Assembly (NCBI GenBank): GCA_964484255.1
Contig: CAZAEH010000007.1
Location: 1 to 56,703 of the forward strand
Direction: 5' to 3'
Length of the DNA stretch: 56,703 nucleotides
DNA from: UBA6215 sp964484255
GTDB taxonomy: Bacteria; Omnitrophota; Gorgyraeia; Pluralincolimonadales; Pluralincolimonadaceae
Part shown: positions 16,847 to 26,608 of the stretch, in pieces
How the letters are laid out: each line of letters opens with the position of its first letter
Numbering within the stretch: the stretch's first letter is position 1
Translations under genes and position numbers: made by a program
Notes under the pieces: model-generated
Told to the model about the DNA's origin: nothing
Database searches by the model: none
Seen by the model: only the letters and a program-made list of their open reading frames with translations

Positions 16847-19800
16847 ATGGAAAGCGGGAAACGCGAGCTTTCCAGGATCTCTAAAAGACTCACGGATTTC
16901 CTTCAGGAACTCCCCCGCCCCGGCTATCTTTGGCCCTATTCCGTAACTTACCTTCTTGATAAATTCGGCAAAATAAAAAGAGGGAAATTCAGATACGCTA
17001 CGCCGGGACAGCACAATTTCGTGATGTCCGAAATAATCGTTAAAAAAGCCCTTGCCAAGATCATCTACCGGAATACCGCATGGCTCGAGAGAAGCTACAG
17101 GAGGGAAAAGAGGTCTATAAACAAAAGGCTTCATGCCCTTTATAGGATGGTCGAAAATTGCCAAACCGACGATATTTCCGTAGCGCCTGATACCCTGCGC
17201 GAGATATTCCTGCTTGAAAAACGCAAAACCAGCCTGGACAAAATGCTTGCCGACAAGCGGCTTGAAATACAAGGCAAGGTCCTGCATGACTTCATGTCCA
17301 TATTCGAGGATGATATCAGGAGAGCCAGCAGCATAGAGGACTTCACTGACTTTTCGCAGATATTCGCGGGCCTCAGGGATGGGGTAAGATCAAATGACAA
17401 CTATAAGATAAATGAAGCCGTAAATGCACTTTCGGAAAAACTGGTAGTCCCTCCCGAACTTCTTTCCAGGAGAATAATAGGCCACCGTTTGGGCGACCAT
17501 GAGCTCAGCCTCTTGGGAAAGTTCACCAGGGAACTTGATAATTACCCGGAATATAAAGATGCTGTCGCCAACCTGAGGGATTTCGGAAGGTATCGCAAGG
17601 CGGTCCTGTTAATAGACCAACTCCGCAAAAGCAAGGATATACTTATACCCCCTCCTTTCGTAAAAGGCACAAAAGCCCGGATATACGAGGGCATGACCCG
17701 ATTAATGCGCCTTTTCTTCGCGACGATGATAGCGATAATACCTACCCTCACCGTCTATGGCATCGGGGGCATAAGCCATCTTCCATTATGCACTTTCATG
17801 TGGATGGCCGCTTGTTTCGGGGTCACGTACTATATATCATGGCAACCTTCCCATAAAATGGCTCTGTTTATGGTCAGCCTGATGGTAAATACCCCCGGGC
17901 ATAAAATGCTCCCGGAGCTCGCCAAGTACATCGACTCCAACTATACGGAAGACAAGCCGCTTAAAATATCTTATGTAACGGCTAAAAAAAGCGATACTGA
18001 ATCGGATGCCGAGATAGCCATATTCTATTTCAGGAAAACCATCGAAGCCCTGAGGCCGACCCTCGAGACTTTTGGGAAGAAGATATTGCTCGTCATAACT
18101 TTCTGGTCGGATACGAAAAACGACAGCATCATAGAATATGAGGTAAAAAGGCTCGGCGAATTCGCGCGGGAACATCCCTATGATAACCTTGAGTTCCTTT
18201 ACCTGAACAGGTCCAAGAGCGAATGGTTCGATAACACAAAGCTCGGCATGATAAGAATAGGCGGCTTTGCCGGTAAGGTTGGCGGCATAGGCAACCTCAT
18301 GCACCTGATGAATACCGGGCAGACTAAACCTTATCTTTTCACCGACGAAGGCTTCGAATTCACCCAGAACAGGAACAAGCCCCTTATTTGCAGGGTGTGG
18401 TCGACGGACCTCGTGAAGGCTCTCGGCATCGACACCGGTAAAGGGCAGATAACCTCTGAACAGGCAGCCGAATGTATCTTGCGCGGCGACGATATAGATA
18501 TAGACCCGTCCAGGATCTCCGAGTTCTGCGTTATCATGGATGATAAGAACGAGCTGTATGCCGGCGAGATCGAAAAAGCGCTTGCCATACTTCTGCACCC
18601 GGAAAACGAGCACATAGTGATCGCCCAGCCCCATATAGCCATTACCCCTCCTTACCTTAACGGCAAGGCCAAGGAAAGCATTTACTGGAAGATAATGAAG
18701 AATGAGCGCGATATAGAGAACGAAATAAACATGAAAGTCATCTCCGGGATATACGGGAAGGAGCGCGCGTTCTTCGGAAAGGGTTTCGCCAGGACAAAAA
18801 TATATTATGACAGGGTATTTAAACCGGAAACCCTGTCCCCCGCCAAAGTCTTGTCCCATGATTGGCAGGAATCGATATTCAGCAGGAACTGCGAGGGGCT
18901 TTTAGGCGCTAAGAAGTTTATCGTAAAGAAGGTCTCGGAAAAACCCGGCTCCGTCATCCTGAGGATAGACCTTGCCAATGCCACAAGGTTCGTACGCCTT
19001 GACAGGGACGCGCAAAAGGACATACTCGTCTACCATCTCGATATCGCTTCCGGAGGATACCGGTTCGTCAGGAAATTCCGCCGTCTGGAAAACCTGGATA
19101 TGGGCGAGGTGGTCAAATACACGGCGAATTTCTATAATAATGCGGTTATTGTAGGCGAACGCGACCAGCTGCATTTCGTAACTTATATCATCCGCGACGT
19201 CAGGTGGCTTATAGGGGATTTTCAGGCCATAAGGACACTGATATCCTACCGCAGGATACTTACATATTACCACCAGTGGCACTTGAGCTGGGCCATCGGC
19301 AGGCTCCTTTCCGATCCCATGCTTTTCTGTTTCATAATGCTCATGTGTTTGCTATGGATATTCCCATTCATACTCATAGTCCCTACTAACTCAAATGCGT
19401 ATTGGATAACCCTTGTCCTCTCTTTCTTCGGCATCATATTCGTCCACAGGTTCATCGATCCGGTAAGGTACATATTCCGCAGGGCTCGCGCCGAAGGCAG
19501 GCCTATACAACCCCTCTCCTTCTCTCTTGAGCTCGTAGACCAGTTCTTCGACAGCATCCTCCAGGCGATAGAAACTACCGTGTCTTCCCTGCAGTTAACG
19601 GTCATAAAACCGCTTCTTTCATATTCAATATACAAATCAGAAAAAATCAATAAGGTCCCGGAATGGAAAACTTCCAGTACCCTTTCACTTATGGAGCTCG
19701 AGGGCAAGATAACCAGGAACGAGTTCAGGGACATCAGGATAGAAGAAGCTCAGAAGATGGGCCTTATAATATCCGCTATAGCGGCAATATACATAATCAC

Positions 19801-22800
19801 GGGTATAGCGCCGATAACGGTTTTCGGCATATTCGGCATATTGCCTTGGGCGGGTTCGCTTATATTCGGCCGTTACGCTATCGCCGCTATAGGCAAAGTA
19901 CGCGACCTCGATACCCGCAAGGCCACGATACAGGAAAAGACAAAGAGGCTGTATGTCATAATATCCGCTATCCTTCTCCTGTTGGTAGCGTTGTCCGCGC
20001 TCAGGGATATCCCGAGCTATAACAAACACGACCTCATTAAATTCGTCCTCCCCGAATCAAGGGAGAGGTTCAGCTATTCTGCTGAGGAAGAGAGGCTCCT
20101 TGAAAAGATGCGCAAGGACCTCCAAAAGATCGAGTTCTATATACCCGACAGGATAGTCGACAGCAAGCTCTCGCCCGTGCTTAAATCCCGCGAGGGAAAG
20201 ACAAAGCTGATGGCCGAGGTCTTGCCCGTCGAGGATAAGCTTTCCAGAGCGATACCCCTCTTAAGACCCGTAACGCGGGATGCTGTAGCTCCAATAATAA
20301 CCGAGGCGGTCTCTCCCCTCGAAGAACCGGAGCTCTCCGACCTGACGGCTTTCCGGGATTTCTTCTCTGCTTCCCACAAGATGGGAAAAAGGAGGTTATT
20401 CGCTTCTACTGCCCTTGCAGGGACAAAAATAGCTCTTTCCATGCAGTTTTCCGCCGCCGCAATAGCGATAACTGCCGTAGACAGGGTTGAGGGATTGGGC
20501 ATGATAGCGCGTTACGGGAAGGAATACCCGTGGTTTAACGTGCTTGATCCCCTCACGGGACAGTTCTGGTTCGAGACAAGCAGGGAGACCGGGCTCTCGA
20601 TGAAAGATATAGCAGAGGTTTTCAGGTGGGAGGACACGAAGAAATACTGGAATGCCGACTTCGCCAAGAAAAGGGGCATCTGGAAACGCTATGAATACCT
20701 GCAGAGAGGTATTCTATCCCTGTACTACTCAGGCTTGGAGGTCAACGAGCAAAATCTGAGGAAATTCTTTGCTGAATACGATAAAATGCCGCAATTCAGG
20801 AAAGAATACCCGGCGGTCCCTCTCAAACCTTTCCAGCTTGTACCCGAACCGGCAAAAACCCTTCTGCAGCTCATCGGAACGGTAACTTTTTATGTCCCGG
20901 TCATCGAGATCATCCCTGCAACCGAAATACCTTTCGGGACCATATTAGGCATCGTGGAAACCGTGGTAGCCGGTAAACAAGGCAAACTGGAATACCTTAT
21001 AGTAACAGGTATGAAGAACGGTTTGTCCACCGAGGAAGTAATGGAATATCTCGGATTCGACTATGTAAACTACGCTTGGCGCAAGACGCGCATCCCGTCA
21101 GAAATATATAACGTCAACCGGCAAAGGTTCCTCGCCGATTACAAGAAAAAAGGCGTTGATAAGGTGGATTACGAAAGAAGCGATATAAAACTTATATGCA
21201 TGCTCTCCGATTACAGGATGGCCCTTGATACCTGGGAAACCCTGGGATACGAAGAGAAACCGTCGAATCCCCAGATCAAGGAAACAGCGGACGTGCTGCG
21301 CGGATACCTTGTTGCCATATGGAATGCCGTAGAGAAACGTTATCCGGAGCTCAAGGACGGCATAGAGGCAAAAGGCATAGGAGAATACCTTGCTATCTCA
21401 TATTACGTGATGTCCCGAAGGTATGGATGGGATCTCGAGCAATATTTTGATTTCCTCGGCCCGCAGCTAAAGAAGGCCGCAGAGTTAAAGGACAAAGGCG
21501 TCGCTCTCGATGATAGAACGATATATGAGATCATGTTCAATAATGAGATACTCCAGAAGGGCCTCTATGACGATCCCAGGCTCCAGCCGGAAAAGAACGC
21601 TGCCTTGATAGCCCGCCTGAACAAGCAGATCGAAAAACAATCGGATGCCGGAAAACAGATGACAGGATATATCTGGTTGTCCTCCCTGATACTGGATGCC
21701 GAAAAGAACGGCATAGAAGTCGATCCCGCCGAATTTGCCTTGAAGTTCATTGAGATATACGAGACAGGGTTGTCCCTGGGTTATACAGAAATGCCATGGT
21801 GGGAAAAAAGCGGATACCTTACCCTGATATACTACAAGGCCGGGTTCGGGAACGTGATGGAGCTCTTCGACTACTTCAAGAACGAATTCAGCATGTCCAA
21901 CACGTGGCTTAAGGATAACCTTCCCCTGCCCGAAGGGTTCGTCCATGGCGTAATGGAAACCACTTACAGGGACATGGGATACGGCAGCGACCAGGCTGCG
22001 ATACTGGAAACACAGACTCCGGAGAAACTTAAGCTCGACATGGCATATGAGTTCTTGGCCGCACTCGTGGTTGAGTCAGAAACTAATAATCTAAAAATTA
22101 CACCTGAAGACCTGGCCTTGGAGTTCATGGCCTTTTACAGAACCGGATCGGTTTCGGGATATGACAGGATACCATGGTGGAACATAAGCGGTTACCTGAT
22201 GCTCGAATACGAAAAGAACAGGGCATCACACGGATGGGAGAACATAGACGATTACTTCGCGTACTACGCCCCGTTATTCGCATCCATAAACAGGTGGTTT
22301 ACACAGGAATTACGTCTTCCCGATGGATTCGAATACGAGAACGCTTTCCGCCTTGAGATATTGAAACGTAAGTTGGACCATGACCCCAGGCAGACAAAGG
22401 ATGACGGCCGGTCACTGCAGGTCATTAAAGACACGGCGGAGAACGAGACTCCCGCTATCAAGCGATTCAATGCCTATATGACACTCGCCAGGCTTAAAGA
22501 GGATTATGCCCTGGATTTTGGGAGACAACTGGATGACGCGGAAGTCCTGCGTTTGGCGAGAATACTTGAGACCTTATGGATCGAACTGCCGGCCAAATAT
22601 CCAAACCTCCCCTTCTTTGTCCCCGGTATTGTTGAAAAGATAGCCATCAATTCACTCGCGTTCAAGGACTACCGCGATGTTGAAAAAGTGGCTTTTCTCC
22701 AGCAGATAAACAATCTCTGGGATACAAAGGTGCCTGAGTCGATAGGATTGGGGATAAGAAAAGAGGTTGAAGAGAAGACAGGCATAGACCTGGATGATGA

Positions 22801-24373
22801 ACGGATCCTCCATTACACCGCTTTACAAACGGCCATCGGCATACTCGACAGCCTGGGCGCAGCCGTCACTGAACCGGATATAGTAAGGACCCTGCAGCTG
22901 CGTCAGGCGATCAGGTCCGTTTCGAGAGAATATCCCGACCTGGAGCTGCTCAAACAAGGCAACGCCGAATGGATGGCTGTCTACGCCCTGAAAAAGAAAC
23001 TGACATTTTATGAGCTCCAGGAGAAATACCTTAAACCAATACAACAGATATATAAAGACGCGGCAAATGCCTACTTCCCGAGAGAAATAGATATCATGAC
23101 CGGGAAACTTAAGGATATAAACGAAAGGGATATCGGGGTAATAACGGATATATACGGGCTCAAGGACAAAGGCTTTGCGGCGCAGTCTAAGATAAGCGCG
23201 AATGACGTTATCGTAAATGTCATATGGTACCACCTGCAGAGGGCTTACGACATAGGCATTCCCGAAAAAGATATCCCGGTATTCTTCAAGGTATTAAGGG
23301 CGGTGAAAGAGAACGACCTCGCGCACTTGGTCCCTATAGAGTCGGCGGATGAGCTTTCCAAGTGGCAGGAAAAAATGGATTCCGCTTCATTCCGCCTCAT
23401 GACTCTTTATAATGATCCTCGGTCAAGGAAAAAATTCAAGTCCCCGTCGGACTTCCTTTACAAATTCCTGTCGAACAGCACCGCGGTCAGGGAGAACCCG
23501 GCGATCAGCTCCAAGTTAAATTCTATCAGGGCGGTGGACGAAAAAGTCGCCGACTCGCTTGAATTCCTTTGGCCTCTACTTATGACGCTGGAAAATATCT
23601 CCCCTTCGGTCATGGAGAATATAGTATCCAATATGAGCTATGTGACATCCTCATATAAGGAGTTGCTTGGCATGCAGCCTGAGAAAGACTCCGCGGTCGA
23701 ATTCAACGAGGCGGTCAACGTCTACCTCACCGGCGAATACGGTAAATTCCTCATAAGGCAAAAGACAAATTACCAGAGAGCTCAGTCCTCATGGTGGACA
23801 AACTACATAGTGAAACTCAGTTACAGGAGGCTGTTTAACGAGAACCTTGATGAAGCGGAAAAGACAAACCGCAAAATATTGAAGAACATGCAGGTATGGT
23901 TTGACAGGGAAAAACTTAAAAACCCTCATAACTACGTCCTCAAAAAGATAGTGGAAGACCTTATCGAACACGGTTCAATAAAAAGGATCGGGCTCATGAG
24001 GCCTGTTTATAGCGGAAAAAATGAATACAAAAACCGTATACTTAGGCTCAGCAGATATATTGACCGGCTCGATTCGGAAATAACCCTGTTAAAATCCGAA
24101 AACCGCTACTCTGCCGACCTTGAAAAGATATCGGCCAAAGCAAAAGAAGATCTCGCGGAGATCGAAAAATCCCCTTCTGAACTCACAAAAAAGGCCATAG
24201 AAGCCGAAAGACTCCTGCTTTTCTACAGGCAGGTGCATAACAGGGATTCCTTGTTCCTCACGGCCATGATAGCCGCCGGAATGATCGGCACTATACTGCT
24301 ATCCCGTCTTATTTTTATAGTTAAAATGCTTATATCCGGGATCGCGCGTCGTCTCCGCCCATTAGAATCCTAG
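16847..24373 (+). CDS. Giant membrane glycosyltransferase (OpgH/GT84-like) with a large helical-repeat region of unknown function
   Basis: 2508 residues. Residues 1-285 are charged and helical. About 286-332 form membrane helices. About 350-800 look like a processive GT-A glycosyltransferase: GKVGGIGNL (472-490, donor-side K-GN loop), DDKN (565-568, in place of DxD), SHDWQES (670-676, catalytic-base region) and RDVRWLIGDFQ (783-793, the (Q/R)xxRW motif as in OpgH and cyclic-glucan synthase). Membrane helices follow at about 812-870, 971-1012 and 1034-1057. Residues ~1480-2130 hold about five diverged repeats of roughly 110-150 residues. One more membrane helix lies at ~2467-2490. No GH94-like phosphorylase domain of NdvB is seen. 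A polymeric glucan synthase is the best guess; the C-terminal 1400 residues match nothing I recognise. It starts directly at the deacylase stop codon. Confidence 0.75.
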   Translation: MESGKRELSRISKRLTDFLQELPRPGYLWPYSVTYLLDKFGKIKRGKFRYATPGQHNFVMSEIIVKKALAKIIYRNTAWLERSYRREKRSINKRLHALYRMVENCQTDDISVAPDTLREIFLLEKRKTSLDKMLADKRLEIQGKVLHDFMSIFEDDIRRASSIEDFTDFSQIFAGLRDGVRSNDNYKINEAVNALSEKLVVPPELLSRRIIGHRLGDHELSLLGKFTRELDNYPEYKDAVANLRDFGRYRKAVLLIDQLRKSKDILIPPPFVKGTKARIYEGMTRLMRLFFATMIAIIPTLTVYGIGGISHLPLCTFMWMAACFGVTYYISWQPSHKMALFMVSLMVNTPGHKMLPELAKYIDSNYTEDKPLKISYVTAKKSDTESDAEIAIFYFRKTIEALRPTLETFGKKILLVITFWSDTKNDSIIEYEVKRLGEFAREHPYDNLEFLYLNRSKSEWFDNTKLGMIRIGGFAGKVGGIGNLMHLMNTGQTKPYLFTDEGFEFTQNRNKPLICRVWSTDLVKALGIDTGKGQITSEQAAECILRGDDIDIDPSRISEFCVIMDDKNELYAGEIEKALAILLHPENEHIVIAQPHIAITPPYLNGKAKESIYWKIMKNERDIENEINMKVISGIYGKERAFFGKGFARTKIYYDRVFKPETLSPAKVLSHDWQESIFSRNCEGLLGAKKFIVKKVSEKPGSVILRIDLANATRFVRLDRDAQKDILVYHLDIASGGYRFVRKFRRLENLDMGEVVKYTANFYNNAVIVGERDQLHFVTYIIRDVRWLIGDFQAIRTLISYRRILTYYHQWHLSWAIGRLLSDPMLFCFIMLMCLLWIFPFILIVPTNSNAYWITLVLSFFGIIFVHRFIDPVRYIFRRARAEGRPIQPLSFSLELVDQFFDSILQAIETTVSSLQLTVIKPLLSYSIYKSEKINKVPEWKTSSTLSLMELEGKITRNEFRDIRIEEAQKMGLIISAIAAIYIITGIAPITVFGIFGILPWAGSLIFGRYAIAAIGKVRDLDTRKATIQEKTKRLYVIISAILLLLVALSALRDIPSYNKHDLIKFVLPESRERFSYSAEEERLLEKMRKDLQKIEFYIPDRIVDSKLSPVLKSREGKTKLMAEVLPVEDKLSRAIPLLRPVTRDAVAPIITEAVSPLEEPELSDLTAFRDFFSASHKMGKRRLFASTALAGTKIALSMQFSAAAIAITAVDRVEGLGMIARYGKEYPWFNVLDPLTGQFWFETSRETGLSMKDIAEVFRWEDTKKYWNADFAKKRGIWKRYEYLQRGILSLYYSGLEVNEQNLRKFFAEYDKMPQFRKEYPAVPLKPFQLVPEPAKTLLQLIGTVTFYVPVIEIIPATEIPFGTILGIVETVVAGKQGKLEYLIVTGMKNGLSTEEVMEYLGFDYVNYAWRKTRIPSEIYNVNRQRFLADYKKKGVDKVDYERSDIKLICMLSDYRMALDTWETLGYEEKPSNPQIKETADVLRGYLVAIWNAVEKRYPELKDGIEAKGIGEYLAISYYVMSRRYGWDLEQYFDFLGPQLKKAAELKDKGVALDDRTIYEIMFNNEILQKGLYDDPRLQPEKNAALIARLNKQIEKQSDAGKQMTGYIWLSSLILDAEKNGIEVDPAEFALKFIEIYETGLSLGYTEMPWWEKSGYLTLIYYKAGFGNVMELFDYFKNEFSMSNTWLKDNLPLPEGFVHGVMETTYRDMGYGSDQAAILETQTPEKLKLDMAYEFLAALVVESETNNLKITPEDLALEFMAFYRTGSVSGYDRIPWWNISGYLMLEYEKNRASHGWENIDDYFAYYAPLFASINRWFTQELRLPDGFEYENAFRLEILKRKLDHDPRQTKDDGRSLQVIKDTAENETPAIKRFNAYMTLARLKEDYALDFGRQLDDAEVLRLARILETLWIELPAKYPNLPFFVPGIVEKIAINSLAFKDYRDVEKVAFLQQINNLWDTKVPESIGLGIRKEVEEKTGIDLDDERILHYTALQTAIGILDSLGAAVTEPDIVRTLQLRQAIRSVSREYPDLELLKQGNAEWMAVYALKKKLTFYELQEKYLKPIQQIYKDAANAYFPREIDIMTGKLKDINERDIGVITDIYGLKDKGFAAQSKISANDVIVNVIWYHLQRAYDIGIPEKDIPVFFKVLRAVKENDLAHLVPIESADELSKWQEKMDSASFRLMTLYNDPRSRKKFKSPSDFLYKFLSNSTAVRENPAISSKLNSIRAVDEKVADSLEFLWPLLMTLENISPSVMENIVSNMSYVTSSYKELLGMQPEKDSAVEFNEAVNVYLTGEYGKFLIRQKTNYQRAQSSWWTNYIVKLSYRRLFNENLDEAEKTNRKILKNMQVWFDREKLKNPHNYVLKKIVEDLIEHGSIKRIGLMRPVYSGKNEYKNRILRLSRYIDRLDSEITLLKSENRYSADLEKISAKAKEDLAEIEKSPSELTKKAIEAERLLLFYRQVHNRDSLFLTAMIAAGMIGTILLSRLIFIVKMLISGIARRLRPLES

Positions 24374-25903
24374 GTCCCTGTCAAGACTTCTGTAATTGAC
24401 CGCTTCGGAAATATGTTCCGCGCCTATCAGTTCTTTGCCCGAAAGGTCTGCTACGGTCCTGGCTATCTTGAGGACTTTATCGTATCCGCGGGCGCTTAGG
24501 CCCAGTTCCAGTATGGCCAACTTTAGAAGCTCTGACGCTTCTTTATCGGTAACGCAATATTTTTCGGTATCTTTCGACCCTAAATGGGCATTACAGGATA
24601 TAGAAAGTCCTTCATACCTGCATTTTTGGATGGTCCTGGCATTCTTAACCCTTTGCCTTATAATTTCCGATGATTCTCCGCGGCTTTTACCCGACATCTC
24701 CTTGTATTTAAGCGAGGGAACTTCCAGGTGTATGTCTATCCTGTCAAGCAGCGGTCCCGATACCTTTGAAAGGTAACGCTGGATCATGGGCGGCGTACAG
24801 TGGCACTCCCTCTTGGGGTCCGTAAAATAACCGCACGGGCACGGGTTCATTGCTGCTATAAGCATGAACTTTGCCGGATATTTCAAGCTGGCAGAAGCCC
24901 TGGATATCACTACTTCTCCGCCTTCCATGGGCTGGCGTAACGCTTCCAGTGCGTCCCTTTTGAACTCAGGTAATTCATCAAGGAAAAGCACCCCGTTATG
25001 CGCAAGGCTTATCTCACCCGGCCTGAGCCTGGTCCCTCCTCCTACGAGTCCCGCATATGAAACCGTGTGGTGCGGCATCCTGAACGGCCTTCGGGATATG
25101 AGATGATTACCGGAATTTAGAAGCCCGGAAACACTATGAACCTTGGTCGTTTCAAGCATTTCCTCGAACCTCAGATCGGGCAATATAGTTATAAGCCGCT
25201 GCGCAAGCATCGTCTTGCCTGAACCGGGCGGGCCTATCATTAGCACGTTATGCCCGCCTGCCGCAGCCACTTCAAGGCCGCGTTTGACATGCCATTGGCC
25301 TTTTACATCGCTGAAATCCATCTCCTGGCCGGCGTCTGACGCGTAACAGTCTTCCGTCCCTATTGGAATATCCGCGGGTGCTATGCCTGAAACCCCCCTC
25401 AGGAAATCGACCACGTCCCTTAACCTCCGGGCCGGGTATGTCTTTATCCCGCGCACCACTCCTGCCTCTTTTGAGTTCCCCTGCGGTATGATGATAACGG
25501 TATCTTTTCCGCTTATACCGGGAGCCGAGATCATAGGCAGCATCCCGTTTATGGGCCTCAAACCCCCATCCAGTGAAAGTTCTCCGCAAAAGACCTTATC
25601 TCCCACAAGACACTTATCAAGCTCTCCGGTTGCCGCCAATATCCCTACAGCTATCGCCAGGTCATATCCTGCGCCTTCCTTGCGCAAATCTGCGGGGGCG
25701 AGGTTTATAGTTATCCTTTTCGGCGGGAGCTTAAACCCTGAATTCTTTATCGCGGATATTACCCTGTCTTTGCTCTCTTTTACCGCCGTATCGGCGAGGC
25801 CCACGATATTAAAACACGGGAGCCCGCCCGTTATATCCACTTCAACCTCGACTTTCCTGGCTTCAATTCCCCATAAACTCCTGCTCTCGACTTTAGCAAG
25901 CAT
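24362..25903 (-). CDS. comM: ComM/YifB-family AAA+ ATPase (Mg-chelatase-like)
   Basis: 513 residues, the usual length. The N-terminal Lon-like fold starts SRSLWGIEARKVEVEVDITGG in part and continues GLADTAVKESKDRV; the Walker A is MIGPPGSGKTMLAQRL; the Walker B region is NGVLFLDELPEF; AAMNPCPCG with ECHCTP is the YifB zinc-like signature. ComM is a hexameric helicase that speeds branch migration during natural transformation in several bacteria. Its 3' end overlaps the giant gene by 12 bases. It follows yraN, a pairing seen in many genomes. Confidence 0.93.
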   Translation of the reverse strand: MLAKVESRSLWGIEARKVEVEVDITGGLPCFNIVGLADTAVKESKDRVISAIKNSGFKLPPKRITINLAPADLRKEGAGYDLAIAVGILAATGELDKCLVGDKVFCGELSLDGGLRPINGMLPMISAPGISGKDTVIIIPQGNSKEAGVVRGIKTYPARRLRDVVDFLRGVSGIAPADIPIGTEDCYASDAGQEMDFSDVKGQWHVKRGLEVAAAGGHNVLMIGPPGSGKTMLAQRLITILPDLRFEEMLETTKVHSVSGLLNSGNHLISRRPFRMPHHTVSYAGLVGGGTRLRPGEISLAHNGVLFLDELPEFKRDALEALRQPMEGGEVVISRASASLKYPAKFMLIAAMNPCPCGYFTDPKRECHCTPPMIQRYLSKVSGPLLDRIDIHLEVPSLKYKEMSGKSRGESSEIIRQRVKNARTIQKCRYEGLSISCNAHLGSKDTEKYCVTDKEASELLKLAILELGLSARGYDKVLKIARTVADLSGKELIGAEHISEAVNYRSLDRDLGF

Positions 25904-25905
25904 TG

Positions 25906-26283
25906 TCAGCTCCAGAACGCATCCGTTATAAGTTCCATGTTCTTTATATTGTCCTTGCCGTCAAACAGGACCGATATGCAATCAAACCTTGAATCCCGCT
26001 CCAGCATGCCATTCTTCAGCTGGAAGAACAATGCGGTCTTTCGTATATGCGCCTTCTTCGCTTTATCTATGGTTTCATAAGGCATCCCGTGCTCATCGTC
26101 GCGACGGGAGCGGACCTCGACAAAGACCAGCGTGCCGCCGTCATCTGCTATTATGTCTATCTCCCCGGTCCTGCACCTGAACTTTCGCGTGATTATGCGG
26201 TATCCGCGGGCTGCGAGAAGGTCAGCAGCGCGGTCTTCGGCGAGGTCCCCTAACTGCCTATTCCCCATTTCCAAAAGCTTCAA
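25906..26283 (-). CDS. yraN: YraN family nuclease-fold protein (UPF0102)
   Basis: 125 residues. LGDLAEDRAADLLAARGYRI, then CRTGEIDIIADDGGTLVFVEVRSR is the complete UPF0102 signature, a PD-(D/E)xK-like nuclease fold with the acidic GEIDII and VFVEV strands. I use TTG 26283 because GAAGG sits six bases upstream; ATG 26268 is the alternative. It overlaps the spoVG stop by 26 bases. Its role is poorly known; a link to ComM in DNA processing is suggested only by gene order. Confidence 0.88.
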   Translation of the reverse strand: MKLLEMGNRQLGDLAEDRAADLLAARGYRIITRKFRCRTGEIDIIADDGGTLVFVEVRSRRDDEHGMPYETIDKAKKAHIRKTALFFQLKNGMLERDSRFDCISVLFDGKDNIKNMELITDAFWS

Positions 26284-26515
26284 GAACGGCCTTCTCGAGT
26301 TCCTTCTTTACTTCATCATTCAGGGGATAAGCCGTCGGATACCATTTTCCGTCGTTACCCGACTGCTGCGGTCCCGAGACAAATACCCCTTTCTTGCCTT
26401 CCACTACCCTGAATCCCTTTACAAGGAATTCCTCGCCTATCGAAACATCAGCTATTGCCTTCAATGGACCTTCCCCGTCAAACCTGTAAAGCCGCTTTAC
26501 GCTGAAACTGAGCAT
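26258..26515 (-). CDS. spoVG: SpoVG family RNA/DNA-binding regulator
   Basis: 85 residues, family length. VKRLYRFDGEGPLKAIADVSIGEEF, then VKGFRVVEGKKGVFVSGPQQ and WYPTAYPLNDEVKKELEKAV match SpoVG closely. In Firmicutes and spirochaetes it binds nucleic acids and modulates many genes. AAGGAGG lies 8 bases before the ATG, beside a stable hairpin (26529-26559). Confidence 0.92.
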   Translation of the reverse strand: MLSFSVKRLYRFDGEGPLKAIADVSIGEEFLVKGFRVVEGKKGVFVSGPQQSGNDGKWYPTAYPLNDEVKKELEKAVLEAFGNGE

Positions 26516-26528
26516 ATAAATGCCCTCC

Positions 26529-26559
26529 TTTCTTTGGCCGCTTCATGCGGTCAAAGAAA
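26529..26559. promoter_or_regulatory. Hairpin next to the spoVG ribosome binding site
   Basis: TTTCTTTG (26529-26536) pairs with CAAAGAAA (26552-26559), then CCGC with GCGG around a 5-base loop; the one internal mismatch is A/C on the minus strand. The minus-strand 3' arm runs into AAGGAGG of spoVG. No T-run follows in the minus direction, so it is not a terminator for the beta-barrel gene. Confidence 0.5.
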
Positions 26560-26608
26560 TAGACGTAAAAAGCCGTGGATTTCTTTCAGATTATTTTTGG
26601 GATACCTT

